Source of the DNA: Stachybotrys elegans | Lineage: Eukaryota; Ascomycota; Sordariomycetes; Hypocreales; Stachybotryaceae | Length of the DNA: 64,000 bases | Assembly: GCA_020746835.1 (NCBI GenBank) | Contig: JAGPNK010000005.1 | Coordinates: 62,001-126,000 of the forward strand | Direction: 5' to 3' | Shown: one piece after another, positions 53,987 to 64,000 of the stretch | How positions within the stretch are numbered: the first letter of the stretch is position 1 | Layout of the letters: every line of letters begins with the position of its first letter | The notes under the pieces: generated by a model | What the model saw: the letters and a program-made list of their open reading frames with translations, nothing else | Databases searched by the model: none | What the model was told of the DNA's origin: nothing | Made by a program: the position numbers and the translations under genes

Positions 53987-55953
53987 ATGAGGCCTTCCTT
54001 CCTATCAATCCGCTTCGCGACGGCCAAGTCGGCAGGGGTGCCGGCGTGGACGTGCCGCGTCTCCCTCAGCGCATTGGCGGCGCAGCGCTGCCGCCACTTC
54101 TCCTCCACCAGGTTCGTCCTGTCGGCGCCGGCGCCCAAGAGGGGAGGCAGCAAGCTGTACAGAGATGCGGACGCCGCCGTGGCCGACGTGCAGAGCGGCT
54201 CCGTGATTCTGAGTTCCGGGTTTGGTCTCTGCGGCGTGGCAGGTAAGAGCAGGACAGGCTGTTGTGCGCGAGTGAGTGTCGTAGCTGACTGTGTGTGGGA
54301 AAGATACGATTATTGCAGCAATTAACCGTCGAGGGTCCGAGTCGTTGCATTCGCTCACGGCCGTGTCCAATAACGCCGGCCAGGAGGGCAAGGGTGGTCT
54401 GGCGCTCCTAACAAGCAGCGGCCAGGTCAATCGCCTAATTCTGTCATACCTCGGAAACAACAAGGTGCTGGAGAAGAAGTACCTGACGGGCGAGATCGCC
54501 ATCGAGCTCTGCCCACAGGGAACGCTGGCGGAGCGCATCCGCGCAGGCGGCGCCGGCATCCCAGCCTTCTTCACACCCACAGCCGCACGTAAGCCTGCCT
54601 TGTCATCTTATAACACAAAATAAGCATTGGCTAACGAGTGTTTTTAAAAAGACACCTTTGTCCAGGACGGCAAGATCCCCGTGCGCCTCGACGCCTCGGG
54701 CGCCGTGATCGAGAGCGGCCGGAAGCGAGAGACGCGCGAGTTCAACGGCCGGACATTCCTCATGGAGACTGCGCTCACGGGCGACGTGGCCATCCTGCGC
54801 GCCTGGAAGGCCGACAAGCAGGGCAACTGCGTGTTCCGGTACACGACCAAGGCGTTTGGCCCCATCATGGCCCGGGCGGCCAAGCTCACGATTGTCGAGG
54901 CCGAGGAGATTGTCGAGGTGGGCGAGATTGACCCCAACGACGTGCACCTGCCGGGCATCTTTGTCGACCGCATCGTCCCCTCGACCGAGGAGAAGCGCAT
55001 TGAGATTCTCAAGACGAGGGTGGAGGGCGAGGGCGCGACGGCGGGCAAGGCGAGCGTCAGCGAGGCGGAGCAGAAGCGTCTTCGCATTGCGAGGAGGGCG
55101 GCCAAGGAGCTCAAGCATGGGTTCTACGTGAACCTGGGTGTTGGTATGTTTCCCCCGTCATTGTTATCCATAGTGGGACTTGGCTGACGGCGTTGAAGGT
55201 ATTCCCACTCTTGCTGCTTCGCTTCTCCCCGAGGACCGCAAGGTCTGGATCCAGTCCGAGAACGGTATCTTAGGCATGGGCAAGTACCCGACTGCCGAGG
55301 AGGTGGATGCGTAAGTCGAACCCCGTCTTTCCATGCTAGATGACGTTGCTGACCGGTCGGTAAAGCGACATTGTCAATGCCGGCAAGGAGACCGTCACAC
55401 TCGTCCCCGGGGCCTCCTGCTTCGACTCTACCGAGTCCTTTGGCATGATCCGCGGCGGCCACGTTGACGTCTCCATCCTCGGGGTAAGTCTTTGACCACG
55501 AACATCCTCCCACCTAACAACTAACGCTCCCCAGGCTCTCCAAGTCAGCGCCTCGGGCGACCTGGCCAACTACATGATCCCCGGCAAGGTCTTCAAGGGC
55601 ATGGGCGGCGCCATGGACCTCGTGGCCAACCCGGACAACACCAAGATTGTCGTGGCGACCGAGCACGTCGCCAAGGACGGCTCCTCCAAGATCCTGCAGG
55701 AGTGCACGCTGCCACTGACAGGCGCGCGCGTCGTCAGCACCATCATCACGGACCTCGTGAGTATCAGGCATTGCAATCAGAGGGAGAGAGCCTAATCTAA
55801 TATGTGTGACAACAGTGTGTGTTTGAGGTGGATCGTGCGAATGGCGGCTTGACGCTGACGGAGCTGGCGCCGGGCGTGACGGTCGAGGAGGTGAGGAGCA
55901 AGACGGATGCCGAGTTTGAAGTTGGCCTGGATGCGGGCAAGTCGTATGAGTAG
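53987..55953 (+). CDS. Succinyl-CoA:3-ketoacid CoA-transferase, mitochondrial
   Basis: Seven exons: 53987-54242, 54304-54588, 54652-55143, 55199-55310, 55366-55483, 55535-55756, 55816-55953, total 1623 nt, 540 residues. The enzyme moves CoA from succinyl-CoA to acetoacetate in mitochondrial ketone-body use; related fungal enzymes also act in acetate or propionate metabolism. Residues 1-45 are Arg/Ser-rich and fit a mitochondrial presequence. The alpha-like part ([16 protein letters not shown], then V-S-N-N-A-G) and the beta-like part ([16 protein letters not shown]) are fused as in eukaryotic SCOT. The catalytic Glu is in S-E-N-G-I-L-G. A Lys/Arg/Glu-rich linker of about 60 residues joins the halves. 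All introns are short GT-AG. The assignment is secure. Confidence 0.93.
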
Positions 55954-56187
55954 GTTTGATACCATAGATGGACAATGTGTAACAATTCATGATACAAATA
56001 AGTAAATGGCCAATCGCTCGCAACTCGACTGTGAAGATGGAAACAAATTTGTTTGTCACACTCGTCCTACACTTGTTTCCCGTCTTGCTCGGGTAGATAA
56101 TCTCGGACTGCGACTACACGAACTCAAGACTTGTATGCGGCCATGTCCAATTGCTGGGTATATACAACGCTACATCTACCTCTACAT
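55954..56187. terminator. Convergent 3' region
   Basis: 234 bp between the converging ends of the CoA-transferase and AhpD-like genes. AT-rich; must hold both polyadenylation regions. Confidence 0.4.
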
Positions 56188-57085
56188 CTATAGCTTCGAC
56201 TCCCGCCCCGGGGCAAAGTTGGAACCTCCCATGGTCTGGACGATGCTATCGACCGTCGTCAGAATCCACTCGCCGCCCTCGTCGCTCGCCAACCACCGCA
56301 GCGTCTCCTCGCTCTCGCCGTCCTTGTCGGCCCGCCACGACCCGTCCTCGACTCCCTTGCGCAGGCCAAAGACGTGCGAGAGCACCTGGGGCCCGACGCC
56401 CGTCTGCGCGCGCAGGCACGAGATGGCGACGAGCGACGTGTATATCCTCCCCACGCTGGCCAGCTGGCCCCTCTGCGGCGGATCGCTCAGCAGCCCGGCG
56501 TAGTTGTAGCTCAGGATGAACATGGGCAGGTCCGGGTGCGCGAGGGCCAGCTTGTCGTACAGCTTGTTCTCAAAGGGGCGGTAGACCGAGTCCCAGAGGC
56601 CGCGGCCGCGGGCGAGGATGTCCTGGACGTTTTCGGGCGTGGGCTCGCGCGTCGGCGCCGTGGCGAGCTTGGACGTGATGTCGGCGGGCAGCGAGGCGTG
56701 GAAGGCGTTGAGGCAGTTGATGGTGCGCGGGATGCCGTTGAAGCTGATGCACTTGAGGCCGACCTCGCGCATGAACTCGGCGGCTGCGACGCCATCGCCC
56801 AGGGCGTCGGGGGAGGATGCGACCTGATGCAGGAGGGGGAGCGAGTCGGGGGAGTTGAGGGAGAAGGTCGTCGCCGTCTACGGTCGACTGTCAGCAGAGC
56901 AGGTAACCGAGCATGTTTTAACGTACAGAGATGGCCAGCCAGGAGCGCACGCCGACATTGCGGCCGGCAGCGTCGCGCGCAATCCTGCCAAACAGCTCCT
57001 TGGCCTGGGTCGGCGCGGGCAGAGGCCCCGAGCGCGCAAACGGCGCATTGAGGAGCGCCTTGAGCGAGGCCGACAGCTTGGACAT
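56188..57085 (-). CDS. AhpD-like (carboxymuconolactone decarboxylase-fold) protein, 282 aa
   Basis: Two exons, 57085-56927 and 56877-56188, with a 49-nt GTACGT-TAG intron in phase 0. The start M-S-K-L-S-A-S-L-K-A-L-L is taken over a longer upstream frame. The protein is mostly helical. The block V-G-L-K-C-I-S-F-N-G-I-P-R-T-I-N (about residues 97-112) and the later G-R-I-Y-T-S-L-V-A-I-S-C-L-R-A-Q-T-G-V-G-P-Q-V-L-S-H-V-F-G (about 200-227) look like the two halves of the AhpD-like helical fold found in fungal hypothetical proteins. The single Cys there departs from the C-x-x-C of active AhpD, so peroxidase-type activity cannot be claimed. It converges on the CoA-transferase and diverges from the carrier gene by 330 bp. 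Confidence 0.72.
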
Positions 57086-57415
57086 GTTGGAGGCAGGTGT
57101 TGTGGGAGGGGGAAAGCGGGAGGAGGAGGATGGATGTGTTGAGTTTGAGAAATGACGAAACGAAGCGGAAGCCATTTCTTCGCCCCGACGCCCGGAGCCC
57201 AAAACTACAGGCCGAGGAAACCCGCGTCATGGCCTGACCCTGAAGATGCCCCGCAGCGCCCCGGACTTGGCGCCGGCGTGCATTTCTGGTGGCCGACGAC
57301 GGGATTGGATTCCCATAACAGATTTGATTTGAAGGAAAGCAAAACGACCTGCTTATTTTATTTTATTTTATTTTATTTTTCTTACTTGCAGAAAAGTATC
57401 TGCTAGGCGTTAGAC
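57086..57415. promoter_or_regulatory. Divergent promoter of AhpD-like and carrier genes
   Basis: 330 bp between start codons at 57085 (minus) and 57416 (plus). Holds a (TTTTA)n run at 57353-57380, close to the carrier start, followed by a CTTACTTGCAG sequence resembling a splice acceptor, so a 5' leader intron is possible. Confidence 0.5.
57353..57380 (+). repeat. (TTTTA)n pentanucleotide repeat
   Basis: About five perfect TTTTA units ahead of the carrier start codon. A simple repeat that may vary in length between strains. Confidence 0.75.
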
Positions 57416-58687
57416 ATGACTTCGGCGCCCAAGACAAAGGAGCCCTGGTGGTTGGGCGGTGCTTCAGCCAGTATGGCTGTTTGCTTCAGTACGAACAAAC
57501 TCTTGGGATATTTGTCGTCTTGTATTTGGCGTGCTGACGTTTGGCAGCCCATCCGCTTGACCAGACGAAATAGTACGGCGCTGATACCCAGATAAAGCTT
57601 CTGGTATGCTAACCTGGCCAGCCGCATGCAGGTCCTCAAGTCAAAAACCCCCATGCTGAAGCTCATGTCCAGCTTCGCAGCACGAGACGGTACTCTCCCT
57701 CCCTTCCTCCCTCTCTTTCATTCCATTCTGCTTACACCCCCAGGAATCCCTTCCCTCTGGGCCGGTCTCTCGGCCTCGGTCCTCCGCCAGTCCACCTACT
57801 CCAGCGCCCGCTTCGGCCTGCACACCGTCCTCGCGCAGCAGCTCCTCCACTACACGGGCGACCAGAAGCTCTCCATGGCTTCCAACATCGCGTGCGCCGG
57901 TCTCGCCGGTGGCATAGCAGGCGTCATTGGGAACCCGGCAGAGGTTGTCCTCGTGCGCATGTGCGCCGACGGTGCCAAGGCGCCGGCGCAGCGATTCGTC
58001 TACTCGAATGTCTTTGAGGCCTTGGTCCGCACCGGGCGTGACGAGGGTCTGCAGGCCTTTAGCAAGGGGTTGACGGCCAACATAGTCAGGAGCATCCTCA
58101 TGAGTAAGTCGGACTCTTTCAGATCGGGGCTGGGCTAACAATGGGTAGATGTCTCGCAGATCGCGACGTAAGTACACACCACCTCGGAGCAACTCCATAC
58201 TAAGATTTTCCAGCTATGCCACGACGAAGCAATACTTAATGGGTTCATTGGCCCTGGGAGACGATGTTCGCACACATGCCATCGCCTCCTTGGCCGCGGG
58301 AACCATGGCAACCACACTATGCGCACCCGCAGACGTCCTCAAGAGCCGATTGCAATCCAGTGCCGGAAAGGATGTAAGCTAGATAGTCCATCTATCGCCA
58401 CCTTCATCTTCCGCTGACATACGCCAGGGTCTATGGGGAGTGCTTCGCTCGGGAATTCGAGAAGAGGGCGCTCTGTTCCTGATGAAGGGATGGCTGCCAG
58501 CATGGCTAAGACTCACGTACGTGCCCCTAAGCACCCGAAGCACGCGCAAACTCCTATATTGACTATAAACAGACCTCATACTGTGCTCACCTTTGTTTTC
58601 ATGGAACAACTGCGGCGTTTGACCACGGTTGGGATCCCGTGGTTAAATGTAGATACGCCGAGTGTAACAAAGGAGACGCTGAGGTGA
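57416..58687 (+). CDS. DIC1: Mitochondrial carrier protein, dicarboxylate-carrier type
   Basis: Eight exons: 57416-57488, 57548-57572, 57622-57689, 57744-58103, 58149-58167, 58214-58373, 58428-58516, 58573-58687; 909 nt, 302 residues, the usual length of the family. The fifth exon is only 19 nt. Splicing gives W-W-L-G-G-A-S-A-S-M-A-V-C-F-T-H-P-L-D-Q-T-K at the start, the first carrier signature. The other two repeats carry N-P-A-E-V-V-L-V-R-M and A-P-A-D-V-L-K-S-R-L, so all three P-x-(D/E) motifs are present. The sequence order and the W-W-x-G-G start fit the dicarboxylate carrier of the inner membrane, which exchanges malate or succinate for phosphate; other carriers of the same subfamily are possible. 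It lies near the CoA-transferase that produces succinate, which may be chance. Confidence 0.88.
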
Positions 58688-58710
58688 CGAATGTAAAAAA
58701 CGTATGCCAA

Positions 58711-61261
58711 CTAGATACCAATATCAGGCCAGTACAGCCACTCAAAGTTGGTCATGTCCTCCCATGACAACCCACCAAACCCAGCCTCCAGGTCGTTGCC
58801 CGGCTGGTTGAGCACCTGCTGTATCTGAGCATCAGACATGGCCGAGAACTGAAATGTCTCGGGCCACAGCTCCTGATCCTCCGCTATCACAGGGTTGGGC
58901 GTCATGATTGGGTGCTGCTCATGCTGTACCGGGGAAGGACCGAAGCCCGTATCCATGGCCGTGTTTCGCAGGGCTTCGCCGTTGCTCACGGCACGTTTAA
59001 CAATTTGTTTGAGGTACTTGCCATACAAGACTGATAATCCATTCCTATGCTTTGTGATGCGTCCGATGCGGATGAGGACCGTCGCCGCTTCTTCAATCAG
59101 GTTGCGCACGCTGGGAGCGAGGATCGACTCTCCCGTCGTGTGGGCGCTGAGGGCGAGCGCGAAGCAGGCGGCAAAGGAAATCATGATGGCCGTGTTGTTG
59201 GGCATGGACTGGAGTTGCGATTCGCCCTGTATGGCCACCCTCATCACACTCAGCGCCGCCGACAGTCCAGCAGTATGGAAGAAGCGGCGGACCTCGAGAG
59301 GAGCGGTTGGGTGATTAATGACACCCCCGTAGATGCTCAAACGTGTGTGCGTGACAAGGATCTCGACATAGGGGGGAAGGCGTCCTTCTACCGATTGTCA
59401 GCAAACCCGCCTCCCACATGCAATGCTTGACGTACCCAAGCCTCGGCCGATGGAGCTTCCCCATTCAGTAAACCACTGCATGAAGAATCGTTCGATGGAG
59501 CCTTGGATACTGTAGCCCATTAGTCTTAGAAACACAAAGCACATAGCCTAACTTACGCTTGAGCCACCAAGGCACCATCGGTGGAAGGGTTTCGTGAGCC
59601 ATCACACAATGCACGTACAGTAGAAAACATCCCATCCTACGATTCGGTTAGCACCATTGGAGGAAAGTGTCGATGGTCTCACTAAATCTCTCCGGAGCAC
59701 GGCCATGGAAACAAGGGGCCCGTCTTGGGGGTCAGCAAGCTCAAACCGATGCCAATTGTCACACTCCTTGAGGAGACGGGTCACAGGGACGGAGAATGGG
59801 CGGCCTCGAGCGAGGGACATTCTGTTCTGGTCAGCAGGGAAACGGAGGAGGGAGGGAGGGAGGGAGGGAGGGAGGGAAAGGCGTACCCTCGCTCAAGCAC
59901 AAACAAGGAGATCCAGCAGCGCTCTCGATTCCTCAACAGCAGTCGACCTATGTCGGACCAAGGGTCCAGGTCGGGAAATCCGTCAATGGCGAGGGCGGCG
60001 CGAGGTTCCAGGTAATCGCCGCGATGAAAGCCTACTCTTGCGTTGGGTTCCATCATCTCGCCAAAGACAACCGACTTCTCGAGCGAGAGATCCGTCGCAA
60101 TCGTCGTCGCCATGGAGATGTAGGTGCACGATTCATCGTCGGTGCTCTGCTTTCCGGGGAACATCCAGGGGATGTTGACGAGAAAGGCCAGGACAATCTC
60201 GACCGACTTGTATCGGCCGTTGATGACTCGGTGGGCCAGATCCTTTTGGTGGTTGGACAGACGCTTGGACAGGGCTGCGCACGAGGGCATGAAGAGGGCC
60301 GACGCAGCCATGATGGAGGTCGCCAGGAAGGCTGAACGCGAGCGAGTAAAGTCGGCCGTGTACAGCCTGGGCTCCAACCCCCATCTGGTGTGGGCAAGGT
60401 TCTGGTAGAAGCTGCAGAATGTCAGCGCGGCCCTGGTTCGAGCGAGTTGGTCAAGCTTACAACGCAAAGAGTGAATCGGCTTCCTCTTCGGAGACGAGTC
60501 CAAGGGCCACGGGGTCCATGTCGTCCCCAATGTCGAGATTCACTCTCGCGGGGGCAAAGAAGGCCTGCAGATCCTCGATGCTGCCCTTGGCTCGGTCGGA
60601 GTTGGAGGGGGCGCGCATCGACTGAGGCGACTTGCCGTATCTCGAGCCGGGCGAGGGCTGGAGGTAGGAGGCGCGGGCGAGCAGCTGCAGCGGGTTCTCG
60701 GCATCGTCGACGGCGAGGCTGTCCGAGTTCCGGTGAACGAGGGAGGGCCTGGGCATGTGGTCGTGCGGAGTGTGTGCGCCAGTGCTGGTGAACCTGCCGT
60801 CGTCGTCGTCGGACGAGTCGGACGAGTCGGGCATGCCGTAGGAGCCGCTGTTCATCTGCGACCTGGGGGAGATGGACGTCGAGGCCGATCCGCGGTCATC
60901 GCTCAGGATCTGGCGCAGCTGGGCCAGGATCTGCTCATCCTCAAGGCTCTTGTTGGAACCGGAGCGCGCGCGCTTGACGGCCTGGTCGATCTGGAACAGG
61001 GCCTTGTCGAGACCTCGACGTTTACTGGAGGGAGAAGGGCGTCAGCAGGAGAGGCGGAGGGGGGGGGGGGATGCTTGGGGGAGGTATTTACTTTTTAATT
61101 CCTTTCTGCCTTCCAGGCTGGTACAGCAACCTCACACACTCGACATCGAGGCGGAGACACCTCCGGCATCGTTCCTGGTCGACATCGTACTCGCAGCGGA
61201 TCTTGGACCGCCGGCAGGACAAACATGCGGCTTGTTTTTGGCGCGGGCCAGTTTGTTCCAT
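58711..61261 (-). CDS. Zn2Cys6 transcription factor with fungal_trans domain
   Basis: Seven exons on the minus strand: 61261-61092, 61024-60461, 60411-59887, 59821-59683, 59636-59557, 59509-59436, 59387-58711; 2229 nt, 742 residues. The zinc cluster is at residues about 12-44: A-C-L-S-C-R-R-S-K-I-R-C-E-Y, then C-R-R-C and a final V-E-C, with six cysteines spaced C-x2-C-x6-C-x8-C-x2-C-x6-C. A basic linker follows (K-N-K-R-R-G-L). Residues about 75-240 are acidic and Ser-rich (D-S-S-D-S-S-D-D-D-D). The middle homology region covers about 245-560, with E-R-G-M-S-L-A-R-G-R-P-F typical of PF04082. It acts in the nucleus as a DNA-binding regulator; targets cannot be read. Intron 3 holds a long (CCCT)n run. 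Exon junctions were fixed by frame and family text. Confidence 0.88.
59847..59878 (+). repeat. (GGGA)n tetranucleotide repeat in an intron
   Basis: About seven GGGA units on the plus strand, i.e. CCCT on the transcribed side of the Zn2Cys6 gene, inside its third intron (59886-59822). It supplies an unusually long pyrimidine tract. Confidence 0.75.
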
Positions 61262-64000
61262 CTGCTGAAGGGTGTTTTCTGGTAAAGAGGTCAAGGGCGG
61301 ACTGCGCCAGGGCACTGCGGGAGCACTCGGGGCGTCCGGGTGGGAGGTTTGGGGGGGTTGAACGAGGCAAAACGTGCAAAAGGGCCTCCGCGCGGGCGGG
61401 CGGCGGGACGGGCAATAAAGATGGGGGTCCCTCGCGCCTTCCCTTGTTTTTGCTCTTACCGGGGGCCAGGTCGGTCGGCTCCCAGCTTGTGGACCGAGCG
61501 GCCAATCGGCAGCGCGGGCGTCATTGCGAGACCCACCTGCGACCTCGTGAGCCGGAGCAAATCGGACGCAATTGTCGGAGACGGATGGTCGTTATAGGTG
61601 GTTTGTGTGGTTATTTGGAGGCAGGAGGTGTAGGATAAAAACCTCATTGACATTGCGAACAGGCTGTGCTCCTCTGCTCCCCTTTCAACCACAACCCATC
61701 ACCACGGCCATCTTGGTCCAGCCAGGTAAACGCTTCACTAGCCTCGTCCCTCCTCACTGCCAAGTGCGGGGGATGGGGTCTTCGGAGTGCACTTCTGGGG
61801 TTTGGGGTACCAAGCAGGCCGCCAACACCGGGCTATTGGACACATCGCCCAAGTCTCTTATCGTGTATGGGGTTGTGGAGGAGGACAAGCTTTCATCAAA
61901 CGGAAAGTGGCCGAGAAATAAGCTCTCTCTTAGCAGTCACCAACACCATAACAAGCAGGTCTGCAGAAACAGCCATGACGTAGTACAAACCTGACCAATA
62001 GCACGTTGGCATCAAGATTTATCCGCAATTCTTCTCGGTATGTGAAGTCCCAAGGTCAACCCAATAACAGTACCAGATAAGCATGATGATGAGAAAAGGT
62101 ATACAGTCCAAGGTAGAAGCGCAAGTAAAAAGGGCTATGGAGCCAATGCAGTAGGGGAAATCACAACAAATCGCTAAGCTGCCCTACCATACAGGGTAGC
62201 CGACTGGCCGAGCCATACGGACCCAAGCCACAAGGACCAGAGCCCAGCTGCGTGGGTGGCTGCGGGTGCAGAGGTCTTCGTGGGTAGTGGGACCCAGGTA
62301 GCTGCTCGAAGGGTGGAGTAAGAGTCGATAAGAGGCGATGACAAGGAGCTACACTGAGTCAGCGCCAGATCAAGGGCAACGGCAGCATGCTACCTTGGAT
62401 GCCCATTGTCAATATAAAGACAAAATAATGCCGCCGACTATGCCATAGGCGATGGACGTGAGGTGCGGGCCGTTGCTAAACATGTCTGAAAAGGTAGTGG
62501 TCTAAGTCCATATGCTGAAAGCACAATGGGAAGAGGGCGTGGACGCCAAGGTAGGTACCAAAGGATGTCGGGGACAAGAGAACTACCCATCAACTGGGAC
62601 AGAGTCCAACGTCGAGTGCTAACTAAGTGTTCTGCACTTGCTGCTAAGTTGGGGATGCAGACCTGCAGTGCTGGAATTGCAACGTTGGTGGGTTACACGG
62701 CAGGCTTAGTGGTAACTATTGGCCAATACCCAAATTTAGTGAATGACGCCCAACAATCAACAAAAGGACAACTACAGAATGGTGCGGGTGCAGGGGTGGA
62801 GGCATGCAGGGTGGCTGCAGACACAGCCTCCAGCTAGCAATGCCAGGGCTGAAATACCACCCTGACTGCATTGATTGTGCGAGAAGCGCTAAAGTATCTC
62901 TGCGATGCAATGCTACTGCCGGGCGTATAGCAACGCACGAAAACGAAAACGGGGTTGATGCCTATTGTTGTCCATGTATGGCGTAGTGAGTCATAACGGG
63001 ATGTGGCATGATGATGACAGGCAGTACACAGCCTGGAACAGGGAAATGATAAGTTCAGAAAAGGGATTGGTTTATGACCCCCTATGCAATAAGTAATGTG
63101 CAACCAGCCTCAGTTAAGTACTTGTCTATCAAATGTAAACCTGTGGATCCGTCTCTGGTATGCGAGGAAGTAATAGTAAGAGAACCATCAGAAATTGCAA
63201 TGGAACAAGAGTACACTGTCGTATGTCGCGGATGATCATGGCAGCAAACGGAAACAAAGTCCCACCAAACGCGGACCGTGCCGATCCGATACCCGTACCC
63301 TAGCACTGACCTTGGTGGCCAATCCTGTCAACTCAAACTCCCTAATTAATTACTCCTTGCTCACGACTCTTGGCTGTCCAATGATCCGGTAGCTGCCTGC
63401 TGCATCTTTGCTGACAGTATGCCTGCAGGTCGCCGTTGTAGGCAAATTTAAGGCGGTCCTGTGCACCCTGCTGGGCGTCGAGCTCACTTCCCGCTGGCCA
63501 CCAAACACCTCCCCCCGTCCGTGTACCTTGAGTCATAGTCGTCCACTGATCTTTCTCCATCCATCGCGATCAATTAGCCTGATTATACCATCGTGCAGCT
63601 TGTGATATGCATGCGCATCCGTAACGAGGTCGGCCTGGTCTTTTCGCGAACCCAGCTTTAGGGACTCCTCAATTGTATGAGCAGAGCTTCTCATCTTTCC
63701 TTTGTCATTGTGACTTTGGTCGAATAATTCTGCTCCGACAGATAGAATAGAAGACGCAATAGGGCACAGTAGACATGGAGCTGAACACTTGCTGACATAC
63801 ACCTCTATGAAAAATGACCCCAAAATGGGCGTTACTACCTACTAGGTAGATATTACCATTCCCGGACCACGACGTTAGTCGACACCCCCGGCCTTGATGC
63901 GGCATGGCCCTGGAAGACACAGCCTGGCCAAAGTTCCCTTTACTACAGCAGGTGTAACGTTACTTCAGAACATCAACTCCGCCTGAGATCAGCTGCCTGC
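61262..64000. other. 2.7 kb without a supportable gene
   Basis: The first few hundred bases are the likely promoter and leader of the Zn2Cys6 gene. Beyond that only short frames of about 60-140 codons occur, with no family text, no signal peptide plus cysteine pattern and no splice-linked exons that I could join. A gene running out of the window at the right edge cannot be excluded. Confidence 0.45.

Noticed and set aside
56374..57051. 225-codon plus-strand frame
   Set aside because: Antisense to the AhpD-like gene in GC-rich sequence.
62526..62837. 103-codon plus-strand frame
   Set aside because: No family text, no splice-linked neighbours, composition like the surrounding non-coding DNA.

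Overview
The window looks like a piece of a filamentous ascomycete (Pezizomycotina) chromosome, possibly a Sordariomycete. The evidence is short GT-AG introns with CTAAC/CTGAC branch sites, A at -3 before most start codons, WSC domains, a fungal rhodopsin-type membrane protein, a Zn2Cys6 regulator, small secreted proteins with dibasic sites, and degenerate retroelement and repeat debris. All assignments come from reading the sequence and from remembered families; no database search was possible.

Layout. 1-5.6 kb: a SnoaL/NTF2-like protein and a 971-residue helical-repeat protein. 5.6-26.4 kb: an island of three giant proteins plus one mid-sized protein. These are a 1207-aa protein on the minus strand, divergent from a 1571-aa protein, then a 522-aa spliced gene that may be a lectin-like propeller, then a 2559-aa protein joining a ComEC-type metallo-beta-lactamase domain to a very long beta-rich region with a DUF6603-like C-terminal part. 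The giant genes have almost no introns. Their best recognisable motifs recall large uncharacterised bacterial proteins that I remember as occurring together. This is the strongest candidate here for an undescribed system, possibly acquired from bacteria.

26.8-34.7 kb: a LovD/EstB-type serine hydrolase, a damaged O-methyltransferase gene, a rhodopsin-like seven-helix protein, a probable GPI-anchored secreted protein, and a small cysteine-containing secreted protein gene that appears frame-broken. 34.7-41.3 kb: an exceptional 2180-aa secreted protein with an SGNH esterase domain, a subtilisin-like protease, six WSC domains, eleven tandem six-cysteine repeats and a further C-terminal module. 41.4-53.5 kb: a gag-like relic, degenerate dispersed repeats, a 203-aa secreted protein with five exons, a head-to-head pair of a PD-(D/E)XK-like protein and a protein-kinase-like protein, a 2.4-kb gene-poor stretch and a 626-aa multi-pass membrane protein.

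54-61.3 kb has a conserved, housekeeping character: mitochondrial succinyl-CoA:3-ketoacid CoA-transferase (7 exons), an AhpD-like protein converging on it, a mitochondrial dicarboxylate-type carrier (8 exons, including a 19-nt one) divergent from the AhpD-like gene, and a Zn2Cys6/fungal_trans transcription factor (7 exons). From 61.3 kb to the end I found no supportable gene. The contrast between the accessory left part and the conserved right end suggests a boundary near 53.5-54 kb.
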